Origin: Salipiger bermudensis
GTDB taxonomy: Bacteria > Pseudomonadota > Alphaproteobacteria > Rhodobacterales > Rhodobacteraceae
Direction of reading: 5' to 3'
Assembly: GCF_019801965.1 (NCBI RefSeq)
Contig: NZ_JAHVIA010000006.1
Location: forward strand, 344,710-408,709
Length of the DNA stretch: 64,000 nucleotides
Both the position numbers and the translations under genes were made by a program. Below, one piece after another: positions 34,699-42,189 of this stretch; position 1 is the first letter of the stretch, and every line of letters begins with the position of its first letter. The notes beneath the pieces are model-generated. The model was not told the origin of the DNA, ran no database searches, and saw nothing but the letters and a program-made list of their open reading frames with translations.

Positions 34699-36188
34699 TG
34701 CGGGTCACCGTCGTCGGGGGCGGCTCGGCCGGCTGGATCGCAGCCGCCACGCTTCAGGCGCAACTCAACGGGACCGGCCCCGGGCCGGTCTCGATCACCG
34801 TGGTAGAAAGCCCGAAGACCCCGCGCATCGGGGTGGGCGAGGCCACGATCCCCACCATGCGCGACATGCTGCGCCGCTTCGGCCTGTCCGAGCGCGGATT
34901 TCTCGCGGCCTGTGACGCCAGCTTCAAGCACGGCATCCGCTTCGACGACTGGTCCGGGCCCGGCAGCCGCTGCCTGCACCCGTTCCACCGCCATGCCCTG
35001 CCCCGTAACTTCGCCGCGCGCTGGCTGGCGTCCTCCGGCGCGCCGGCCTTCGCCACCGTCGCCTCGGCGCAGGCCGCGCTGATCGAACATCGTCGCGCGC
35101 CGCGTCCGGCAGGCGCGCCCGAGTTCAGCGGCCCGGTGCCCTATGCCTACCATCTCGACGCCGAGAAATTCGCCGACCACCTCGCGAGTGAGCTGGCCGC
35201 GAAGGGCGTGACGCGGCAGTGCGCCCATGTCACCGGCGTGCTGCGCGAGGGCGAGACCGTCACCGCGCTCCAGACCGAGCACGGCCCGCCGATCACCGCC
35301 GATCTCTGGGTCGATTGCACCGGCTTCGCGGGGCTTCTGCTGCCCGAGGAGGGGCGCGACTGGGTCTCCTACGCCGACCGCCTGCTCTGCGACCGGGCGG
35401 TGACCATGCGGGTGCCCGAGGACGCCCCCGCCTACACGCCCGATCCCTTCACCCGCGCCCGCGCGCTCGAGGCGGGCTGGTGCTGGGATATCGGCCTGCG
35501 CCAGCGGCGCGGGCGCGGCTACGTCTATTCCTCCACCCATCTGAGCGATGCCGAGGCTGAAGCCGCGCTACGCGCCGAGGAAGGCCCGCGCGCCGCCGAA
35601 CTGCCCGTCCGGGTCATCCCCTTCACCCCGGGCCGGCGCGCCGCGCCCTGGCAGGGCAACGTTGTGGCGCTCGGCCTCGCGGCGGGGTTTCTCGAGCCGC
35701 TGGAGAGCACCGGGCTGTTCCTCGCCGATTTCGCCGCCCGCGCGCTGGTCGAGATGTTTCCCGCCGCCCCCGGCCAGCCGGTGCAGCCGCTGGCCCGGCG
35801 CTACAATACGCTGCTGGCCGAGATGCATGACGATCTCGCCGACTTCCTCGCGCTGCACTACGCCGTGGCGCAGCGCCGCGACACCGCCTTCTGGCGCGAC
35901 GCCGCCGAGGCCGCGCTGCGTTCGCAGCGGCTGCGCGAGCTGCTCGAGCTCTGGCAGCTGCGCCCGCCCTCCTTCGCGGATTTCTCCTATCGCTACAGCC
36001 CCTTCTCCCATGCGGCATGGGAGTTCATCCTGCTTGGCATGGGCTGGCGCCCGGCCAATGCTGCGGCGGGCACGGCGCCCTGCGCGGCCCCTGCCGAGGC
36101 GCTGACCGGGCAGATGCTGAGCGCGCTTCCCGATCACGGCACCCTGCTGCGCCACCTCGCGCCGCGCCGCGACGGGCTCACAGCTTAA
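34698..36188 (+). CDS. Flavin-dependent tryptophan halogenase family protein
   Basis: The protein has 496 residues, close to the usual 500-540. The FAD motif is GGGSAGW near residue 7, followed by RIGVGEATIPTM, the family hallmark. The candidate catalytic lysine is Lys77 in SFKHGIRFDDW, the position of PrnA Lys79. The W-x-W-x-I signature is present as WCWDIG (about residue 262), with Gly where most members have Pro. A later GLAAGFLEPLESTGLF segment is also typical. Members halogenate free Trp, other aromatics or peptide-bound Trp (MibH). SapC-linked homologues have uncharacterised substrates. It is the last gene of the co-directional cluster. The giant protein's tail with Trp and Tyr is one possible target, but this is speculative. 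Confidence 0.87.
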   Translation: MRVTVVGGGSAGWIAAATLQAQLNGTGPGPVSITVVESPKTPRIGVGEATIPTMRDMLRRFGLSERGFLAACDASFKHGIRFDDWSGPGSRCLHPFHRHALPRNFAARWLASSGAPAFATVASAQAALIEHRRAPRPAGAPEFSGPVPYAYHLDAEKFADHLASELAAKGVTRQCAHVTGVLREGETVTALQTEHGPPITADLWVDCTGFAGLLLPEEGRDWVSYADRLLCDRAVTMRVPEDAPAYTPDPFTRARALEAGWCWDIGLRQRRGRGYVYSSTHLSDAEAEAALRAEEGPRAAELPVRVIPFTPGRRAAPWQGNVVALGLAAGFLEPLESTGLFLADFAARALVEMFPAAPGQPVQPLARRYNTLLAEMHDDLADFLALHYAVAQRRDTAFWRDAAEAALRSQRLRELLELWQLRPPSFADFSYRYSPFSHAAWEFILLGMGWRPANAAAGTAPCAAPAEALTGQMLSALPDHGTLLRHLAPRRDGLTA

Positions 36189-36264
36189 GTATCTCGTCGA
36201 CGGTCAGGACAGGATCAGACCTTGGGCAAAGCCAAGCCGTAACCGCGCGTTCCGCTGAAACAGG

Positions 36265-36921
36265 TCAGGTCTCGCGGACAAGGTAGGTGCAGCGCCGGCC
36301 CCCGCCGATGATATGCTCATCCCGTTCAACGCGGACACTCGGGCCGAGCACGGTCTGGAACACCGCCTTCTCGGCGCGGCAGAAGCCTTGGCAGAAGGTC
36401 GCCGCCGCGCAGATCGGGCAATGGTTCTCGACGAGCCGCAAGCCCTCGTCGTCTTCGACCACCTGCGCCATGTAGCCTTCGGCGCTGCGCAGCTCGGCGA
36501 GCTTCTCGAGCCGTTCCCGGTGGCCGGAGCAGCCCGACAGGGCCCGGCGATAGTGATCGAGCGTCACCGTCTCGCGCTCGGCGATGATCCGGTCGAGCGC
36601 CTCCGGCCCGAGCACCTCGGTGATGCTGCGCAGGATATCGACGGTCAGCGCGGCGTGGGTGTCGGGAAAGCGCGCCTGCGCCTGCTCGGTCAGGTGCCAG
36701 TAGACCGCCGGCCGGCCGCGGCCGGCGCTGCGGCGCTCTTCGGCCACCAGCCCGTCTTCCTGCAGCTTGACCAGCTGCTGGCGCGCCGCCTCGCCGGTGA
36801 TGCCGTGCCGCCTGCCGATCTCGGCTGAGCTCTGCGGACCCTGCATCTTCAGCGTCATCAGAAGCCGCTCGGAGGGAGCACGCGGCGACCAGCGTTCTTT
36901 TTCCAAGTCGTCGCTTGACAT
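36265..36921 (-). CDS. HTH transcriptional regulator with C-terminal Fe-S type cysteines (SufR-like)
   Basis: The protein has 218 residues from ATG 36921, chosen because GGAGG lies six bases upstream; the longer frame to 36981 lacks a site. The N-terminal winged helix (RLLMTLKMQGPQSSAEIGRR...AARQQLVKLQEDGLV) recognises DNA. The C-terminal half has ENHCPICAAATFCQGFCRAE and GGRRCTYLV, a cysteine spacing like SufR-type regulators that bind a 4Fe-4S cluster. It is transcribed divergently from superoxide dismutase with 90 bp between them, so it probably senses oxidative or iron stress and controls sodB and itself. This is inferred from the cysteines and layout. Confidence 0.8.
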   Translation of the reverse strand: MSSDDLEKERWSPRAPSERLLMTLKMQGPQSSAEIGRRHGITGEAARQQLVKLQEDGLVAEERRSAGRGRPAVYWHLTEQAQARFPDTHAALTVDILRSITEVLGPEALDRIIAERETVTLDHYRRALSGCSGHRERLEKLAELRSAEGYMAQVVEDDEGLRLVENHCPICAAATFCQGFCRAEKAVFQTVLGPSVRVERDEHIIGGGRRCTYLVRET

Positions 36922-36936
36922 AATGCCTCCGGTATT

Positions 36937-36957
36937 AAACAAAGCGCTTACTTGTTT
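36937..36957. promoter_or_regulatory. Dyad in the regulator/sodB intergenic region
   Basis: AAACAA (36937-36942) and TTGTTT (36952-36957) are inverted arms around a centre holding the palindrome AAGCGCTT (36942-36949). The site lies in an AT-rich island between the two divergent genes. It is a plausible operator for the adjacent Fe-S type regulator. Confidence 0.45.
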
Positions 36958-37011
36958 TATTAGCCACCCCGGCCGACGCATGCAAGCGTCGCCGCATCAA
37001 GGAGACCTCCG

Positions 37012-37614
37012 ATGACCTTCGAACTTCCCGCCCTTGGCTATTCCCACGCCGCCCTTGCCGAGCGTGGCATGAGCCAGGAAACGCTCGAGCTGCACCACGA
37101 TAAGCACCACCAGGCCTATGTCACCGCGCTCAACGGGTTCGTCGAGGGCAATGCCGACCTGCAGGGCAAGTCGCTCGAGGAGATCATCGCGCTGAGCTAT
37201 GCCGACGACGCGCTCGCGGGCGTGTTCAACCAGGCCGGCCAGCACTGGAACCACATCCATTTCTGGAACGCCCTGTCGCCGAACGGCGGCGGCATCCCCG
37301 GCGCGCTCGAGGCGAAGCTGGTCGAGTCCTTCGGCTCGGTCGAGGATTTCAAGGCCGCGTTCAAGACCGCCGCAACCACGCAATTCGGCTCGGGCTGGGC
37401 CTGGCTTATCCAGAAGGCCGATGGCGGCCTCGCGGTGACCAAGACCCCCAATGGCGTCAACCCGCTGGCCACCGGCGAGGGCACCGCGCTGCTCGGTCTC
37501 GACGTGTGGGAGCACAGCTACTACGTCGATTTCCGCAACCGTCGCCCGGATTACGTGAGCAACTTCCTCGACAAGCTGGCGAATTACGAGTTCGCCGAAG
37601 CCAACTTGGCCTGA
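37012..37614 (+). CDS. sodB: Superoxide dismutase, Fe/Mn family
   Basis: The protein has 200 residues, typical length. It catalyses dismutation of superoxide to oxygen and peroxide. The first metal His lies in LHHDKHHQAYV, the second in NQAGQHWNHIHFWN, and Asp/His in DVWEHSYYVDFRNRRPDYV. The QHWNHIHFWN form and GGG following it favour the iron-type subgroup. No signal peptide is present, so it is cytoplasmic. AGGAG lies upstream of ATG 37012. It is divergent from a cysteine-rich regulator that may control it and is followed by a stem-loop before the DoxX-like gene. Confidence 0.95.
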   Translation: MTFELPALGYSHAALAERGMSQETLELHHDKHHQAYVTALNGFVEGNADLQGKSLEEIIALSYADDALAGVFNQAGQHWNHIHFWNALSPNGGGIPGALEAKLVESFGSVEDFKAAFKTAATTQFGSGWAWLIQKADGGLAVTKTPNGVNPLATGEGTALLGLDVWEHSYYVDFRNRRPDYVSNFLDKLANYEFAEANLA

Positions 37615-37621
37615 GCACCGC

Positions 37622-37650
37622 GCACCGGTCCCTTTCGCGGGGGCCGGTGC
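37622..37650 (+). terminator. Stem-loop after sodB
   Basis: Arms GCACCGG (37622-37628) and CCGGTGC (37644-37650) are extended by TCCC/GGGG pairing. The structure lies 8 nt after the sodB stop with no U-tract. It probably ends or attenuates the sodB transcript before the DoxX-like gene. Confidence 0.6.
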
Positions 37651-37669
37651 CGCGCAACTGGAGACATCG

Positions 37670-38041
37670 ATGACTTCCTTCCCCTGGCGCGCCATCCTCG
37701 CCTGCCTGCTGGCCGGGTTCTTCCTGCTCGGCGGCGCGCTCAACACCTTCGCCTCGCCCGAGATCGTCGCCGATTACGACCGCTGGGGATATCCGAGCGG
37801 CTTCAACCGGCTGACCGGACTGGTCGAATGGGCTGCCGCGCTACTGATCCTGCTGCCCCGCACCCGCATCCTGGGCAGCCTGCTCGGCGCGGCGGTGATG
37901 GCGGCGGCGGCGCTGACGGTGCTTCTGCACGGCGAATACGGCCACGCCGTGCCGCCGCTGATCGTGATGTCCGTGTCGCTGCTGACCGCGGCGCTGGCGC
38001 GCCCGGCCCGTCGCCCGAAAGGCTTCCACCCGGGCGGCTGA
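37670..38041 (+). CDS. DoxX-like small membrane protein
   Basis: The protein has 123 residues and four predicted membrane segments: ILACLLAGFFLLGGALNTF, a middle segment LVEWAAALLILLP, GSLLGAAVMAAAALTVLL and PPLIVMSVSLLTAAL. The first helix, followed by a loop with YDRWGYP..F and LTGLVEW, matches DoxX-like (DoxX_2) proteins. Members of the broader family are linked to thiosulfate or redox stress functions, but this one is uncharacterised. TGGAGA precedes ATG 37670 by five bases. Location behind sodB with a stem-loop between suggests partial co-transcription. Confidence 0.75.
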   Translation: MTSFPWRAILACLLAGFFLLGGALNTFASPEIVADYDRWGYPSGFNRLTGLVEWAAALLILLPRTRILGSLLGAAVMAAAALTVLLHGEYGHAVPPLIVMSVSLLTAALARPARRPKGFHPGG

Positions 38042-38473
38042 CGCACGGCCTTCCCCCCCAACACCCTTCTGCGGGGACAGCGCGTCGCCGCCAACCTATC
38101 TGCCAAAGGGCTTCGGCGCCCAGTTGGCCGGCAAGCCGCTGCCGGAGGTTTGGAGCGGCCGGCAGGCGCCGATCCTGATCGGGCTGTCGGTGGTCTTCGT
38201 CTTGGTGATGACGCCCACCGGCGCCCGCAAGCGCCTCGGCACACGCCGCAGGGCACACCGCCCTGCCCCGCTGCGCGGCATCATCGAAGCCGAGAGCGAT
38301 CACGGCGGGACCGCCTCTTCCGAAGACTGATTGCCATGAGCCAGGCTCATGAAACTTCGTGGCGTCTGAGGCATTTGCCATCGAGATCGCGCCCGCGTGG
38401 CGGAGCCGCTCCACTCGGGGCCAGGGCCCGCCCCGAGCGGCGCGGCAGACCTAGACCAAGACAGAAGAATACG
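38042..38473. other. 432-bp stretch without a convincing gene
   Basis: The only suggestive frame is + strand 38124-38330 (68 aa, TTG start). It contains one hydrophobic segment, APILIGLSVVFVLVM, followed by a basic tail. It has no good ribosome binding site and no family match that I recognise, so it may be a gene remnant. Nothing else stands out, apart from sequence leading to the weak AGAAGA site before the glycosidase. Confidence 0.35.
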
Positions 38474-40612
38474 ATGGCACCCGAAACATACCCGTGGCAG
38501 GACGCCACGCTCGATCCCGACACGCGCGCCCGCCTCGTGGTGGCCGAAATGACCGAGGACGAGAAGTTCTCATGGCTGTCCGGCCCGATGGCAATCCCGC
38601 TCGGCGATACGCCCAAGCCCGACGGCGCGCTCGGCTCCGCCGCCTTCTACCCGGGCATCGACCGGCTCGGCATCCCCGCCATGCAGCAGGCCGATGCCAG
38701 CCTCGGGATCAGCAATCTCGGCAATGTGCGCCCCGGCGACAACGCCACCGCCCTGCCCGCCTCGCTGCTGCTCGGTGCCAGCTTCGACATCGATATGGCG
38801 CGGCAGACCGGCGAGATGGTGGGCCGTGAAGCCCGCGCCAAGGGCTTCAACGTGCAGCTCGCCGGCGGGGCCAACCTCGTGCGAGAGCCGCGCGGCGGGC
38901 GGAACTTCGAATACGTGTCCGAGGACGCGCTGCTGACCGGGCAGATCGCCGGCCATTCGGTGGCGGGCGTGCAGTCGCAGGGCATCGTCTCGACCATGAA
39001 GCATTTCGTTCTCAATGCGCAGGAGACCGGACGGGTGATGGTCAGCTCGGACCTGTCCGAGCCCGCGATGCGCGAGAGCGACCTTCTGGCCTTCCAGATC
39101 GGGATCGAGATCGGCCAGCCCGGTGCGATCATGCCGGGCTACAACCTCGTCAACGGCGATTACGCCTCGGAGAACACCTTCACCCTGAAAACGGTGCTCA
39201 AAGGCGACTGGGGCTATCCCGGATGGGTGATGGCCGACTGGGGCGCGACCCATTCGACCGAGGCGATGCGCGCCGGGCTCGACGTCCAGTCGGGGGCCAA
39301 TCTCGACCCCGAGCCCTTCTTTGCCGCGCCGCTGCGCGAGGCGGTGGCCGACGGGCGCATCCCGCAGGCTCGCATCGACGAGGCGGTCGCGCGCCAGCTG
39401 CGCAGCCTCTTCGCCGTGGGTGCGATCGATCATCCGCCCGCCCCCGGCGGCTCGATCGACCATTCCGCCCATCGCCTGCTGGCACAGCGCGCCGCCGAAG
39501 GCGGGATCACCCTGTTGAAGAACGACGGCCTTCTGCCCCTGTCGAAGGGCGCGGCCAGCCGCGTTCTGGTGGTGGGGCATCACGCGGACAAGGGGGTGCT
39601 TTCCGGCGGCGGTTCGTCCAACGTCAACCCGATCGGCAGCTTCAGCACCCAAGGAACAGACATCATGGGCATGCAGGTGCAGCGCATCTTCCACCCCTCG
39701 GTTCCGGTGGCGGCGGTGCGCGCCGAGTCCGGCGCGGCCAAGGTCGTCTTTGAGGACGGGCGCGATCTGCAGGCGGCCTGCAAGGCGGCTCGCGAGGCCG
39801 ATCTGGTGCTCGTCTTCGCCGAGGAATGGCGCTCCGAGGGGCTGGATCAATCCGGACTGTCGCTGCCTGAAGAACAGGATGCGTTGATCGCGGCCCTGGC
39901 CGAGGCAAACCCCGAGACGGTCGTCATCCTCGAAACCGGCGGCCCGGTCTTGATGCCGTGGCTCGCGAAGGTCCGTGCCGTGCTCGCGGCATTCTATCCC
40001 GGTCAGGGTGGCGCCGAGGCCATCGCCGGCATCCTCTGGGGACGTGTCTGCCCGTCGGGCCGCCTCCCGGTGACCTTCCCCGCATCCGAGGCGCAGCTGC
40101 CGCACCCGGCGCAGCGCGACCCGGAGACCACGACCTCCAATCCCGGCATGGAGCGCATCGGCGAGATCTTTCACGTCGACTACGATGTCGAGGGGGCGGA
40201 CACCGGCTACCGCTGGTTCGCCCGCGAGGGCCATGCGCCGCTCTTCCCCTTCGGTTTCGGGCTCTCCTACACCAGTTTCGAGTACAGCGCGCTGCGGGTC
40301 GAGAGGCGGGGGCGCGCGCTTGAGGCGCAGGTCGCGGTGACGAACACCGGCAAGGTCGCAGGCGCCGAGGTCACGCAGGTCTATGTCTCCGGACAGGGCC
40401 TGAACCGCCGCCTCGCGGGCTTCGCCAAGACCCGCCTCGACCCGGGCGAGACACGCGTGGTCGTCATCCCGCTGGAGCCCCGCCTCTTCGCACGCTGGCA
40501 GGACGGATGGCAGATCGCAGCGGGGCCTTACACGGTCTGCATCGGCTCCGACGCCACCGCCATGCGCCTCTGCACCGAGGTTCCCCTGCCGAACCAGGCC
40601 TTCCGCCCGTGA
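38474..40612 (+). CDS. Glycoside hydrolase family 3 (beta-glucosidase-like)
   Basis: The protein has 712 residues from ATG 38474; the longer open frame to 38150 shows no conserved sequence. It should hydrolyse terminal beta-linked sugars from oligosaccharides. The catalytic nucleophile is Asp255 in GWVMADWGATHS, the GH3 signature. The N-terminal barrel includes FNVQLAGGANLVREPRGGRN and the KHFVLNAQE substrate-binding segment. The second domain includes GGGSSNVNP, then FPFGFGLSYTSFEY and a fibronectin-III-like end (AEVTQVYVSGQGLNRRLAGF). No signal peptide is visible, so it is probably cytoplasmic or needs another route. The carboxylesterase starts 29 nt later, suggesting a two-gene operon for breakdown of acylated or aryl glycosides. 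Confidence 0.9.
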   Translation: MAPETYPWQDATLDPDTRARLVVAEMTEDEKFSWLSGPMAIPLGDTPKPDGALGSAAFYPGIDRLGIPAMQQADASLGISNLGNVRPGDNATALPASLLLGASFDIDMARQTGEMVGREARAKGFNVQLAGGANLVREPRGGRNFEYVSEDALLTGQIAGHSVAGVQSQGIVSTMKHFVLNAQETGRVMVSSDLSEPAMRESDLLAFQIGIEIGQPGAIMPGYNLVNGDYASENTFTLKTVLKGDWGYPGWVMADWGATHSTEAMRAGLDVQSGANLDPEPFFAAPLREAVADGRIPQARIDEAVARQLRSLFAVGAIDHPPAPGGSIDHSAHRLLAQRAAEGGITLLKNDGLLPLSKGAASRVLVVGHHADKGVLSGGGSSNVNPIGSFSTQGTDIMGMQVQRIFHPSVPVAAVRAESGAAKVVFEDGRDLQAACKAAREADLVLVFAEEWRSEGLDQSGLSLPEEQDALIAALAEANPETVVILETGGPVLMPWLAKVRAVLAAFYPGQGGAEAIAGILWGRVCPSGRLPVTFPASEAQLPHPAQRDPETTTSNPGMERIGEIFHVDYDVEGADTGYRWFAREGHAPLFPFGFGLSYTSFEYSALRVERRGRALEAQVAVTNTGKVAGAEVTQVYVSGQGLNRRLAGFAKTRLDPGETRVVVIPLEPRLFARWQDGWQIAAGPYTVCIGSDATAMRLCTEVPLPNQAFRP

Positions 40613-40641
40613 CGCATCGCGCTATACCCAAGGAGCAGAAC

Positions 40642-42042
40642 ATGAAACATTTCAATATCATCAGCCTGCTGGCCCTCGGCCTGATCGGCATGGGAGGCCC
40701 TGTCATGGCGAACCCCACGGCATCCATCGCGTCGGGCGACATCTCGGGCAAGACCGACGCCGGTGCGGAGGTTTTTCTCGGCCTGCCCTATGCGCAGCCC
40801 CCCGTCGGGCCTCTGCGCTGGAAGGCGCCGCAGCCGGTGGAGGCGTGGTCCGGCCCCCTGGATGCCACCGCGTTCGGACATGACTGCGCGCAGAAGCCGT
40901 TTCCCTCCGATGCCGCGCCGCTGGGCACGGAGCCTGACGAGGATTGCCTCTACCTCAATGTCTGGCGGCCCGAAGGCACCGCCGAAGGCGACAGCCTTCC
41001 CGTCATGGTCTGGATCCACGGCGGCGGCTTCATCAATGGCGGCGCCTCGGCGCCGGTCTATGATGGCGCAGCGCTGGCGCGGGACGGCATGGTCGTGGTC
41101 AGCATGAACTACCGCCTTGGCCGCTTCGGCTTCTTCGCCCACCCTGCCGTGACCGAAGGCGCCAGCGACGAGGAGGCCGGCGGCAATTTCGGCATCCTCG
41201 ACCAGGCGGCCGGGCTGTCCTGGGTCAAGCAGAACATCGCGGCCTTCGGCGGCGATCCGGATCGGATCACGCTGGTCGGCGAGAGCGCCGGCGGCAGATC
41301 TGTGCATATTCTCCTGACCTCGCCGCTGACCGAGGGCATGGCCTCTGGCGCGGTGATCCAGTCGGGCGGAGATGGCGGCAGCGGCATGTCGGCCACGCCC
41401 GAGAGCGCGGCTGGGGCGGCGCTGGCCTTCGCCGAGGGCAAGGGCATCGACGGCACCGGGCCCGAGGCCGCCGCGGCCCTCCGCGCCCTGGATGCCGAGG
41501 AGGTGATCGACGGCCTCAACCTCGAGGTGCTGTTCTCGCGCCGCAATGAGACCCCCGCGGACTTTCACATGCCGGTGACGGATGGCGTTACGGTGGTCGA
41601 CACGATCGCCGCCTACGAAAGCGGGCGGTTCTCGGACGTCCCGATCATCATCGGCGCGACATCCGCCGACCTCGGCGGCCCGGACGGGATGATGCTGAGA
41701 GGGGCGCGGGACCTGGCCGCCCTGATGACGGAAAACGGCATGCCGACCTGGCACTATGTCTATGACTACGTGGCTGAATCGCAGCGCACGGACAACACCG
41801 CCGGGGCCGCTCACGCGTCGGAGATCCCGTTCTTCTTCGGGACGCTGGAGGAGCGGTTCGGCTCGAAAGCCACGGCGCTCGACCGCAGCGCCAGCAAGAC
41901 GGCCAAGGGCAGCCTCTCGACCTTCGTCAAGACCGGCACGCCCAACGGACCGAGCGCCCCGGACTGGCCTGCCTTCGGCTCGGAGGCCGCGTCGCTGACC
42001 TTCGCGCCGGACGGTGGCACGGCGGTCAGCCGGGAGAACTGA
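40642..42042 (+). CDS. Secreted type-B carboxylesterase
   Basis: The protein has 466 residues from ATG 40642, with AGGAG six bases upstream; the frame upstream overlaps the glycosidase. A signal peptide (residues 1 to about 22, ending PVMA) predicts export. The alpha/beta-hydrolase features are the oxyanion region WIHGGGFINGG, the nucleophile elbow GESAGG with Ser215, and His391 in AHASEIPFFFG. The N-terminal FLGLPYAQPPVGPLRW and EDCLYLNVW tracts are classic for type-B carboxylesterases. It should cleave carboxylic esters; the substrate is not evident. It is co-directional with the GH3 gene and followed by a stem-loop. Confidence 0.92.
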   Translation: MKHFNIISLLALGLIGMGGPVMANPTASIASGDISGKTDAGAEVFLGLPYAQPPVGPLRWKAPQPVEAWSGPLDATAFGHDCAQKPFPSDAAPLGTEPDEDCLYLNVWRPEGTAEGDSLPVMVWIHGGGFINGGASAPVYDGAALARDGMVVVSMNYRLGRFGFFAHPAVTEGASDEEAGGNFGILDQAAGLSWVKQNIAAFGGDPDRITLVGESAGGRSVHILLTSPLTEGMASGAVIQSGGDGGSGMSATPESAAGAALAFAEGKGIDGTGPEAAAALRALDAEEVIDGLNLEVLFSRRNETPADFHMPVTDGVTVVDTIAAYESGRFSDVPIIIGATSADLGGPDGMMLRGARDLAALMTENGMPTWHYVYDYVAESQRTDNTAGAAHASEIPFFFGTLEERFGSKATALDRSASKTAKGSLSTFVKTGTPNGPSAPDWPAFGSEAASLTFAPDGGTAVSREN

Positions 42043-42048
42043 TGACGT

Positions 42049-42077
42049 CGCCTGCCGGGCTTCGGGCTCGGCAGGCG
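42049..42077 (+). terminator. Stem-loop after the carboxylesterase
   Basis: Perfect 9-bp arms CGCCTGCCG (42049-42057) and CGGCAGGCG (42069-42077) begin 7 nt after the stop. No U-tract follows. This likely marks the end of the GH3-esterase unit. Confidence 0.65.
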
Positions 42078-42189
42078 CGCCCACTCCTCCGGCGCCGCCA
42101 AAAGGGAATCATTGCGCGATGCGGCAATCTTGGGCTGCATAGGGGGCGTTGGTATTCGCGAAGGCTGAGGCGCAGCGCCGGGGGGAGAC

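Noticed and set aside
24855..36188. Short RiPP precursor peptide gene near the radical SAM enzyme
   Set aside because: I looked for a small Cys- or Ser-rich leader/core frame with a ribosome binding site and found none; the 89-nt gap at 33839 is too short and lacks one.
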